From Candidatus Opitulatrix roisinitermitis (lineage in GTDB: Bacteria > Actinomycetota > Actinomycetes > Actinomycetales > Bifidobacteriaceae), in NCBI GenBank assembly GCA_031288055.1, contig JAITSD010000021.1, positions 1-10,861 of the forward strand: DNA of 10,861 nt, in the 5' to 3' direction. Positions within the stretch are counted from its first letter, which is position 1. Every line of letters starts with the position of its first letter. Below the pieces are notes generated by a model. The model did no database searches, had not been told where the DNA came from, and worked only from the letters and a program-made list of their open reading frames with translations. The translations under genes and the position numbers were made by a program. Below are positions 4,269 through 10,861 of the stretch, in pieces.

Positions 4269-6707
4269 ATGAGAAATGACAGATTAGATAAAGATAATAA
4301 ACAATTGGTTAATTTAAAAATAAAGTTATTAGGAATAACGGTGACTGCGAGTTTACTAATATTTGGATTAATAACTGGTGGGTTTGCTATTTTTGTACCA
4401 GATTCAAAAGCTTACGCCAATTTACAGTCTATTAATACCCTAGATACGAATACTTCAGTTTTTAAAGCAGCAGCTCCTACGCCACCTAGTTTAGTTAATT
4501 TCAGCCGAACAGGCAGAGTTTTAATTGTAAATTGGACAGCTTCTACTACGCCAAATGCGACTTATAATGTGGAAATTTATAACACTGTAGATAGTGTGAT
4601 TTATAGAGCCGATAATTTGTCAACTTCAACTAATTCTTATATTTTTAGCAATGTTATAGCTGGTCAATTTACTAAGGCTAGAGTTTGGTCTGTATTGAAT
4701 GGTGAAACTTCTTATAAAGATTCAGCCGAGGCTGTGGAAATACCCTTAAGAACCGTAAATGCTACTAACTATTTTAAAGATATTGCTAATTTATCAGCCG
4801 ATAGCCAAAGAGCTATAAATTGGCAGTTTGTTTATGGTATAACAAATGGTTATAATCTAGATCAATATAAACCAACTAATAAAGTGACCCGTGAGCAGAT
4901 GGCAGCTTTTCTACATCATTTAGCTGGCACCCCTCGTAATTATAATCAAGACAACCCTTTTAATGATATTTTTGCTAATGTGTTTTCAGAAGATATTTTA
5001 TGGCTTTATTATTCGGATATTGCATCTGGATACAGTCATAATCGTTTCAAACCAAAAAGTTTAGTTACTCGTGAACAGATGGCTATATTTTTATATAAAT
5101 TAGCTGGTAGTCCGGAAATTTCCAATATAACTAATAGTTTTAGTGATACGAAAGGTTTATCTGAATTAGCTCAAAAATCAATTGAATGGTTATATAACCA
5201 ACTTATTTCTGTGGGTTATGATAATTCAACTAAATTTAAACCGAAAAATAAATTGACTCGTGAGCAAATGGCTTTATTGATGAAACGAGTGTCTGATATT
5301 TTAGTTTTAAATTCATATTTAGAAACAGAGGTTTATGGAGCAACTAATTTTTTAAGTACTAATGTTGCAAGAAGCACTATCACTAAATTGTCATTTGTTG
5401 ATTATATACCAGCTTGTACAGATGCGGTGGATATTTCAGCTGATAAATCTAAAGCAATTTTAGCTTGTATTTTTAATAAATCAGAAATTGTGGTTGGTCA
5501 AGCTGGTGGAGTTATAGCTAATCCCAAGGATAGTAGTTATTTATTCGCCGATTTAAAAAATACCGGTTTAATTAATTTTGATATTTCGGCTTTTGATGCC
5601 TTTAATACTGACAATATGACAGGTACATTTTCTAATTTTAGTTTATCAGCAGATTTAATTTTGCCTTTAGCTTTTGGTTCGAAAACCGCAAATATGAGTA
5701 GTTGTTTTGCCAATGCGGCTGTGAACTCAATTAAATTTTCCGAAGGTTTTGGACAAAAAGTAACCATGGCACCTGGTATGTTTAGTTTACTAAACATTAA
5801 TCAAACACTGATATTACCAGATAAATTTGGACAATTGCTTATTACTGCTAATAGTATGTTTTTTCGATTTAATAAAGCTAAAGCAGTCTCGATTAATATA
5901 ATTTTTAATTCTCAATTCGGTACCAATTTAAAATTAGCTCCAGGTATGTTTTCTGAAGTTGTAGTGACAGGAAATTTAGTTTTTCCCAAAAACTTTGGTT
6001 GGAAAATAGAGTCAGGTTCAAATGTTTTTTCTGGTATAATTATTTTACAAGGTAGTCTTATATTACCAGATAATTATTGTTCTGATGTAAATAGTATTGC
6101 TTTATTAGTTTTTGCTGGTGCTAAAATAGAAGGTGATATCATAGTGGGACAGAATGCTTTTTCGTATGTTAATTTACCGGCAATTAATATATTTGATGGT
6201 GCAAATATTCTTGGAAATGTGGTATTTGGTTCTAAAGCTTATGCTAAAGCTAGTAGTGTGACAGCTTTATTTCAAAATGTAACTATTGGCGGTAATTTGA
6301 TAATTAGCGATAATTTTGCACCTGATGCTTTAGATATGTCAAACTTTTTTTCGAAGTCAAAAATATTTGGGAAAATAACTTTACCAGACAATTTTGGCTC
6401 TAAAGTTATTAATTTAGCTGGTTTTTTTGAAAACGCCACAATTTATAATAAAATTGTTTTGCCGCCATATTTTGCGCAGACGACTAATAATATAACAGAT
6501 TTTTTCCAGGGAGCTATTTTACAAGCTGATATAGATTGGTCAGGTACTGATTTTACGGGTAAAACTAATATAAATACAAGTGCAACTTTTAAAGATTTAG
6601 TGGTTAATTCTAGTCATTTAATAGTTAAAAATCAAACTTCAAAAGATTTTTTTGATGCTATAACATCAAATCCAGCACCAACTGGATTTATAACTGTTAA
6701 ACAATAA
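4269..6707 (+). CDS. SLH-anchored BspA/DUF285-type repeat surface protein
   Basis: 812 aa. Residues 17-43 form a hydrophobic signal or anchor ending near SKAYA. Residues about 70-160 look like a fibronectin type III domain (PTPPSLVNF...LIVNWTAS...). Three SLH domains follow at about 167-222, 229-283 and 290-345, each ending in TREQMA; SLH domains bind secondary wall polymers. A BspA-like header occupies 369-430 (TKLSFVDYIPAC...AILACIF...IVVGQAGGV...SSYLFADL), with cysteines C383 and C400. Residues 431-755 hold about a dozen diverged DUF285-like units of 22-30 aa (LPDxFG...MF pattern). The protein ends in a cap (IDWSGTDFT... then SSHLIVKNQTSKDFFD) shared with the convergent minus-strand protein. 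It has no LPXTG motif, so it is held by the SLH domains. Ligand and role are unknown; adhesion to another cell or host is a reasonable guess from BspA relatives. Confidence 0.93.
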   Translation: MRNDRLDKDNKQLVNLKIKLLGITVTASLLIFGLITGGFAIFVPDSKAYANLQSINTLDTNTSVFKAAAPTPPSLVNFSRTGRVLIVNWTASTTPNATYNVEIYNTVDSVIYRADNLSTSTNSYIFSNVIAGQFTKARVWSVLNGETSYKDSAEAVEIPLRTVNATNYFKDIANLSADSQRAINWQFVYGITNGYNLDQYKPTNKVTREQMAAFLHHLAGTPRNYNQDNPFNDIFANVFSEDILWLYYSDIASGYSHNRFKPKSLVTREQMAIFLYKLAGSPEISNITNSFSDTKGLSELAQKSIEWLYNQLISVGYDNSTKFKPKNKLTREQMALLMKRVSDILVLNSYLETEVYGATNFLSTNVARSTITKLSFVDYIPACTDAVDISADKSKAILACIFNKSEIVVGQAGGVIANPKDSSYLFADLKNTGLINFDISAFDAFNTDNMTGTFSNFSLSADLILPLAFGSKTANMSSCFANAAVNSIKFSEGFGQKVTMAPGMFSLLNINQTLILPDKFGQLLITANSMFFRFNKAKAVSINIIFNSQFGTNLKLAPGMFSEVVVTGNLVFPKNFGWKIESGSNVFSGIIILQGSLILPDNYCSDVNSIALLVFAGAKIEGDIIVGQNAFSYVNLPAINIFDGANILGNVVFGSKAYAKASSVTALFQNVTIGGNLIISDNFAPDALDMSNFFSKSKIFGKITLPDNFGSKVINLAGFFENATIYNKIVLPPYFAQTTNNITDFFQGAILQADIDWSGTDFTGKTNINTSATFKDLVVNSSHLIVKNQTSKDFFDAITSNPAPTGFITVKQ

Positions 6708-6870
6708 AGCTGCTTTTATTAATTAGTTTTTTAACTAGCTTTAGTCTGTTTTCGCATAATCAGTTTATAATTATTTTCAAACAAACCAATTGGATTTGTA
6801 ATTTAATTGACATTTTAATTAATTTTTAAGTAATTATATTAAAAATTATTCATATATTTCGTTTCAGTTT
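6708..6870. terminator. Convergent intergenic region with AT-rich hairpins
   Basis: This 163-bp gap separates two convergent surface genes. TAGTT-TTTT-AACTA (6724-6737) sits inside an outer AAAGC / GCTTT pairing that begins at the stop codon (6706-6710 with 6738-6742). A second hairpin pairs AATTTTTAA (6821-6829) with TTAAAAATT (6839-6847). Neither is followed by a strong T-run, so termination from both sides is only plausible. Nothing else was seen here. Confidence 0.35.
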
Positions 6871-9800
6871 CTAATACGTTTCGGGCCATATATTACTTGT
6901 TGTGGCACCGGATTGCCTTCGAGTATCTGTAAAAAACGTCACAGATCCGGGATTGTCCACATATATGACATTACCGTTCCATTTAACATTACGAAACATA
7001 CTCTCTATTGGAAAATCTTTCCAAGCAAAATCGGTATTCGTCCAATCAAAATCACTGTGATTAAAAGAAGCACCATAAAACATATATGACATATCATTAG
7101 CTGATTGACCAAAGCCAGCTGGAAAACCACCTAGTGTATCTGGTAAATTTACGAAATAAAACATCTCACGCATATTTTGAGCAGCCTTGCCCAGATTTCC
7201 TGGAATGCTGAAATATCTGGCTAATTTGCTTTGTGAAAACATATGTGATGTATTAGTGGCTTGATCGCCAAATCCATTTGGAAAGTTTATACCATTTGTT
7301 AAATCTGTTTGTGCAAACATATAACTCATATTTTGAGCTCTGGTTCCAAAACCTTGAATAAGGTTAATTGCTCCAGTAAACTTGGCTTGGTTAAACATCC
7401 TCGACATATCAGTCGCCGTACTGCCAAATCCAGTAGGCATAAAATTGCTAAGGCTTTTCCCAAAAGTGGCTTCCTCAAACATACCTAACATATCTGAGAC
7501 ATTTTTGCCAAAATTTGCTGGGAAAGGTGCCAAATTAGTCAAGTTGGCATGTCTAAACATAACAGCCATACTAGTGGCTGATTTACCGAGATTTTCAGGT
7601 AATTTAAAACTATTTTCACCTGTAAAGTTGACATAGCTAAACATATTACTTATATTAGTCGCTAAACTCCCAAACTCGTTTGGTAAAACAATGTAATTTC
7701 TTACCAGACTACTAGAAGTGTCAAACATACTACGCATATTAGTTGCTACGCTGCCAAATTTTGCTGGGAAAACTATTTCTTTTGCTACTATACAGTAAGC
7801 AAACATATCCTGCATATTAGTAGCCGAATTGCCAAAGTTATTAGTTAAAGTAATATTTGAATCGCTATTAAAATAAGAGTTGTAAAACATATAAGACATA
7901 TTTTCTGTGGCAATATCTTCTAAATAAGTTGTATCTAAAGTAACATAAGGGGAAGAGGTCCTAAAATTGGAAAACAGATATTTACTATCTTTGTTAAGAT
8001 TGACTCCACCTTTTTGTCCAACAGTTATTTCTGTGCCGTTAACACAGGCTAAAATTGAACCAGAATTATTATTTGAAACATCTGTTGGATTAGAGCAAGA
8101 GGGTAAATAATTAACAAAGGATAATTTTGTCATCTGCTGGCGAGTTGGTGATTGAATACCTAAAAAAGTCGTAGGCTTGGCTGTTTCCACTTTCAGAGTG
8201 GGTAAGTCTTTTATTTTAATATTGTCAACACTTGCCCCAGTATTTGTTGTTAAATACGTTTGACTTTTTAAATTTCTTACCCAAAATACATGGTTATTCC
8301 AAAATACGCCATTAAACATGGCGACTGTAAATGCTGTGGAATTGCCAAGGTTAGTGCTTGACCAATCAATATCAGCTCTGAGTTTGATCTGTAAAAACAT
8401 AGCAGTCATACTAGTTGCCGCAGATCCAAATCCCGCAGGTAAACTAAAACTAGTCGTTGGTAAAGTGGCATTAAAAAACATACCACCCATACTAGTTGCC
8501 GCAGATCCAAACCCCGCAGGCAAAACAAAATCGGCTGGTAACGAAGCAGCTTGCCACATAGATGTCATATCAATTGCCGCACCGCCAAACCCATTAGGCA
8601 AAATAAAGCTAGTTGTTGGCAATGAAGCATCAGAAAACATACCATTCATATCAGTTGCTACACCGCCAAACCCATTAGGCAAACTAAAACTAGTTGTTGG
8701 TAATGAAGCATTATAAAACATATTATTCATGTCTAGAGCCGCATCCCCAAATCCAGTCGGTAAAATAAAACTATCGGATAGGGTAGATTGACTAAACATC
8801 CCAGCCATGCTCTCTATACTGCTATATTGCAGACCTGAAAAATTAATTGCAACTCCGGTGCTAATTGTTAGATTGGAAAATAAATATTGACTATTGGCAT
8901 TGGCAACAACTCCTCCTATTTGACCTACGGTAATTTCTTTGCCGTTAACACAAGCTAAAATTAATTTAGAATTGTTAAATGAAACATCGGCGGGGTTATC
9001 ACATGTGGGTAAAGTATTTGAAAAAATAACTTTGCTAATTTGTGAACGAGTTATATTGGGAATAGATAGAAAGTTGTCAGGGTTATAATTTTCCAGCTTT
9101 AACCAAACAGCTTTAATATTTAAATCTGTGGCTCCCGAATCAGTAATTAAAGTATTTTGATTAGCTATATTTTGCACCCATATAACATAGCCATTCCATT
9201 TAGTCCCTCTAAACATATTTGTTTTATCAGCTGTAGAGCCAGATAAATCGGTACGGAACCAGTTAATATTACCGTTTAAAGTGGTATTGGAAAACATATA
9301 ATACATTTGAGTAGCATTTTGACCAAACCCCTCAGGCAATGAAAAATTAGTTGGTAATGAAACACTATCAAACATATAACGCATACTAGTCGCTACATTG
9401 CCAAATCCATTTGGTAAGACAAAATTTGCTGGCAGATTAGTTCTACTAAATATACTAGACATAGTAGTCGCTGCACTGCCAAATCCATCAGGCAAAATAA
9501 ATCCAGCTGGTAATGAGGTTGTTTGGAACATAGTTGCCATATTAGTAGCCGCACTGCCAAATCCCGCAGGCAGAACAAAATTATCTGGTAAAGCGGTATT
9601 CATAAACATACCACCCATATTAGTCGCTATATTGCCAAATCCACTTGGTAAATTAAATCCATTTGGTATCTTAGTATTTATAAACATATTAGACATATTA
9701 GTCGCTATGCCACCAAAATCAGATGGTAGGTTTAATATAGAGTTTAATTTACTACCATAAAACATATTTTTCATATTAGTTATAGATGATGTATTAAAAT

Positions 9801-10861
9801 TGTTTAAATCAATTGTGGCTTCATTAGACTTACCTAGTCCACAAAATAAATAACTACTATCAGCATTAGCTTTGATCAAATTATTTGACCCAATTAAAAT
9901 TTCAGTGGAATTAACCACGCAAGCTATAATACTGTTATCGTTATTGTTTGAAAGATCGGTTGGATTTGCACAGATAGGTACGGTTTGTTGAAATGATATT
10001 TTAGTAATCTGGCTACGAGATGGCGAGTTTATGTCAAAAAACATATCTTGGTTGGTGTCGATTTTTAATGTGGAACTTTTAATTTCTATTCGTGTATTAT
10101 CGCTAATAGAGCTATAAGTAATTAAAAAATCTCTGGTTTTTATATTAGCAACTAATATAAAATGATCATTCCATTTTGTATAACTAAACATGGCACCTTT
10201 AGAAGCTGAGGAATTAGTTAAATCAGTGCCTGTCCAATCAATATTGCCAGTTAAAGTGGCATCATTAAACATCATAACCATATTAGTAGCTACTTGACCA
10301 AATTGGGCAGGCAAAACAAAGTTATCTGGTAACGAAGCGGTATTGAACATACTAGTCATATTAGTGGCTTGTGAGCCGAAGCCAGCTGGCAGCACAAACC
10401 CCGCAGGCAAAGTGGCTTCATCAAACATATTACTCATATTAGTTGCTAAACTCCCAAACCCAGCAGGCAATGAAAATCCGTTCGGTAAATTAACATAAGA
10501 AAACGATCCACTCATATTAGTTGCTAAACCCCCGAACCCCGCAGGCAAAGATAAATTAGTAGTTGGCAACGAAGCATCAAAAAACATATTACTTATATTA
10601 GTTGCTAAACTCCCAAACCCGGCAGGCAGGACAAAATTATCTGGCAAAGTAGCAAGCCTAAACATAGACGACATATCTTGTGCTAAACTCCCGAACCCCG
10701 CAGGCAAAGATAAATTAGTAGTTGGCAACGAAGCATTAAAAAACATATTATTTATATTAGTTGCCGCACTGCCAAACCCCGCAGGCAAAGATAAATTAGT
10801 AGTTGGCAACGAAGCATCAAAAAACATATTACTTATATTAGTCGCTAAACTCCCAAACCCG
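6871..10861 (-). CDS. Giant modular BspA/DUF285 repeat surface protein (N-terminus beyond window)
   Basis: The frame is open to the right edge; internal Met codons there belong to the MF repeat motif, so the true start and any signal or SLH domains lie outside. About 1,329 residues are visible. It consists of 26-28-aa units of the form MFxxAxLPxxFxLPAGFGSxATNMxx, like DUF285/BspA solenoid repeats. The units form four arrays, each closed by a cap containing (I/F)(D/N)Wxx T(D/N) and then KWN or FWN. Three header modules separate them, with the pattern (K)xxFxxxxPxCxNPxDxS...ACVNGTEI.VGQ.GG...YLFSN. The protein ends about 40 aa after the last cap, with no sorting signal or transmembrane segment. 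Headers and caps are homologous to those of the convergent SLH protein, so SLH anchoring at the unseen N-terminus is likely. Function is probably surface binding; the ligand is unknown. Confidence 0.93.
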   Translation of the reverse strand, partial: GFGSLATNISNMFFDASLPTTNLSLPAGFGSAATNINNMFFNASLPTTNLSLPAGFGSLAQDMSSMFRLATLPDNFVLPAGFGSLATNISNMFFDASLPTTNLSLPAGFGGLATNMSGSFSYVNLPNGFSLPAGFGSLATNMSNMFDEATLPAGFVLPAGFGSQATNMTSMFNTASLPDNFVLPAQFGQVATNMVMMFNDATLTGNIDWTGTDLTNSSASKGAMFSYTKWNDHFILVANIKTRDFLITYSSISDNTRIEIKSSTLKIDTNQDMFFDINSPSRSQITKISFQQTVPICANPTDLSNNNDNSIIACVVNSTEILIGSNNLIKANADSSYLFCGLGKSNEATIDLNNFNTSSITNMKNMFYGSKLNSILNLPSDFGGIATNMSNMFINTKIPNGFNLPSGFGNIATNMGGMFMNTALPDNFVLPAGFGSAATNMATMFQTTSLPAGFILPDGFGSAATTMSSIFSRTNLPANFVLPNGFGNVATSMRYMFDSVSLPTNFSLPEGFGQNATQMYYMFSNTTLNGNINWFRTDLSGSTADKTNMFRGTKWNGYVIWVQNIANQNTLITDSGATDLNIKAVWLKLENYNPDNFLSIPNITRSQISKVIFSNTLPTCDNPADVSFNNSKLILACVNGKEITVGQIGGVVANANSQYLFSNLTISTGVAINFSGLQYSSIESMAGMFSQSTLSDSFILPTGFGDAALDMNNMFYNASLPTTSFSLPNGFGGVATDMNGMFSDASLPTTSFILPNGFGGAAIDMTSMWQAASLPADFVLPAGFGSAATSMGGMFFNATLPTTSFSLPAGFGSAATSMTAMFLQIKLRADIDWSSTNLGNSTAFTVAMFNGVFWNNHVFWVRNLKSQTYLTTNTGASVDNIKIKDLPTLKVETAKPTTFLGIQSPTRQQMTKLSFVNYLPSCSNPTDVSNNNSGSILACVNGTEITVGQKGGVNLNKDSKYLFSNFRTSSPYVTLDTTYLEDIATENMSYMFYNSYFNSDSNITLTNNFGNSATNMQDMFAYCIVAKEIVFPAKFGSVATNMRSMFDTSSSLVRNYIVLPNEFGSLATNISNMFSYVNFTGENSFKLPENLGKSATSMAVMFRHANLTNLAPFPANFGKNVSDMLGMFEEATFGKSLSNFMPTGFGSTATDMSRMFNQAKFTGAINLIQGFGTRAQNMSYMFAQTDLTNGINFPNGFGDQATNTSHMFSQSKLARYFSIPGNLGKAAQNMREMFYFVNLPDTLGGFPAGFGQSANDMSYMFYGASFNHSDFDWTNTDFAWKDFPIESMFRNVKWNGNVIYVDNPGSVTFFTDTRRQSGATTSNIWPETY
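7000..7890 (-). repeat. DUF285-like repeat array D (diverged, C-terminal)
   Basis: Ten units of 26-28 aa plus a closing unit with DFDWTNTDF. MF and a central GFG-like motif persist, but the LPAGFG consensus decays (for example FPAKFG, LPENLG, LIQGFG) and unit length varies. No near-identical DNA copies are seen, so this array is older or more constrained than array A. Confidence 0.8.
7891..8319 (-). other. Header/linker module 3 of the giant protein
   Basis: 143 residues: cap continuation VFWNNHVFWVRNL, then TRQQMTKLSF, PSCSNPTDVSNNN, ILACVNGTEITVGQKGGV and SKYLFSNF. The cysteine pair is spaced 17 residues apart. TKLSFV is identical to the corresponding stretch in the convergent 812-aa protein, pointing to common origin. 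Confidence 0.75.
8320..8799 (-). repeat. DUF285-like repeat array C
   Basis: Five units of 26-27 aa (from MFSQSTLS to MFFNATLP, one with MW instead of MF) plus a closing unit with RADIDWSSTNLG. Two adjacent units at about 8583-8745 are 81-bp near-copies in DNA (the shared stretch includes CCGCCAAACCCATTAGGCAA), a second patch of fairly recent duplication. Confidence 0.8.
8800..9216 (-). other. Header/linker module 2 of the giant protein
   Basis: 139 residues: cap continuation TKWNGYVIWVQNI, then TRSQISKVIF, PTCDNPADVS, ILACVNGKEITVGQIGGV and SQYLFSNL. The cysteine pair is again spaced 17 residues apart. It is laid out like modules 1 and 3, with GQIGGV intact. Confidence 0.75.
9217..9765 (-). 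repeat. DUF285-like repeat array B
   Basis: Six regular 26-aa units (from MFYGSKLN to MFDSVSLP, one beginning IF instead of MF) are followed by the closing unit with NGNINWFRTDLS. Units are clearly related, but more varied in DNA than those of array A. Confidence 0.8.
9766..10191 (-). other. Header/linker module 1 of the giant protein
   Basis: These 142 residues begin with the cap continuation (TKWNDHFILVANI), pass through SRSQITKISF and PICANPTDLSNNN, then IIACVV, EILIG and SSYLFCGL, and lead into the next repeat array. The cysteines in PIC and IAC are 17 residues apart. This copy has lost the GQxGGV motif of the other headers (it reads GSNNLIKAN). Confidence 0.75.
10192..10861 (-). repeat. 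DUF285-like repeat array A (right edge, near-identical units)
   Basis: At least eight units of 26-27 aa (78 or 81 bp) lie here, continuing past the window. Most contain LPAGFG and ATN(M/I). Unit 5 replaces the usual MF with SF. The array closes with a cap unit containing GNIDWTGTDLT. Several units are almost identical in DNA, which marks recent duplication or gene conversion. Confidence 0.85.
10535..10861. repeat. 87-bp DNA duplications 240 bp apart plus a partial third copy
   Basis: Bases 10535-10621 and 10775-10861 differ at one visible position (10603 T, 10843 C). A further copy starts near 10694, offset 81 bp from the right-hand one, and matches over about 47 bp with a single change before diverging. 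Offsets of 240 and 81 bp equal three units and one unit, so unequal crossover here keeps the reading frame. Confidence 0.85.

Noticed and set aside
5537..5797. Minus-strand 86-aa ORF inside the surface gene
   Set aside because: It is antisense to the header and first repeats of the well-supported 812-aa protein, with no ribosome-binding site or recognisable domain.
7382..7636. Plus-strand ORF of 84 aa opposite the repeats
   Set aside because: It is a periodic mirror of repeat array D of the minus-strand gene, not a separate gene.
8318..8716. Plus-strand ORF of 132 aa with repeated ADPNPAGK-like motifs
   Set aside because: Its apparent repeats are only the antisense reading of the LPAGFGSAAT units.
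9393..9760. Overlapping ORFs of 61 aa (minus) and 120 aa (plus) within array B
   Set aside because: Both are out-of-frame shadows of the repeat-coding strand.
6871..10861. CRISPR-like array suggested by regular short repeats about 80 bp apart
   Set aside because: Repeats are coding, in frame, of 78/81-bp period with graded similarity and no unique spacers.
1..10861. Alternative genetic code with TGA as Gly or Trp
   Set aside because: Long ORFs contain no in-frame TGA and use ordinary GGN and TGG codons for Gly and Trp.

Overview
This is an AT-rich bacterial window with short intergenic gaps. TAA and TAG close all the main genes, and no in-frame TGA interrupts ORFs of 812 and over 1,300 codons, so TGA is not a common sense codon here. 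The gene content is Gram-positive-like: FtsX followed by a secreted M23 hydrolase, SLH domains of the TREQM type, and BspA/DUF285 surface repeats. That combination would fit a Patescibacteria/CPR lineage such as Saccharibacteria, or an actinobacterium-associated relative. This placement is inference and nothing in the window proves it.

Left part (1-3361, all on +): the end of ftsX, a complete coiled-coil M23 peptidoglycan hydrolase that FtsEX probably controls, L-lactate dehydrogenase (TTG start, 19 nt after the hydrolase), and the wobble-base tRNA 2'-O-methyltransferase TrmL. This is core cell division, fermentation and translation. None of these starts has a clear Shine-Dalgarno sequence.

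Middle (3362-3963): about 600 bp without a convincing gene but full of secondary structure. It holds an AT-rich terminator nested in a 12-bp inverted repeat, repeated TTGCTAA-type half-sites, a GC-rich stem-loop, and a 148-bp element bounded by 39-42-bp inverted arms. Two overlapping small ORFs lie here on opposite strands, and neither is secure.

Right part (3964-10861): a surface-protein locus. A small ORF at 3964 is the remnant of an SLH-domain protein whose homology continues past a nonsense codon and a frameshift. Next is an intact 812-aa protein with an N-terminal signal or anchor, an FN3-like domain, three SLH domains, a BspA-type header, diverged DUF285-like repeats and a terminal cap. 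Convergent to it is a giant minus-strand paralogue, open at the right edge. It repeats the repeat-array/cap/header cycle four times, with near-identical 81-bp DNA units toward its N-terminal side and diverged units toward its C-terminus. The SLH protein, and probably the larger one through its unseen N-terminus, would coat the cell wall that the FtsEX-M23 system remodels.

The points most worth a second look are the modular, apparently still-expanding surface gene, its invariant cysteine pair, the decaying SLH gene, and the structured 3.4-3.9 kb region.
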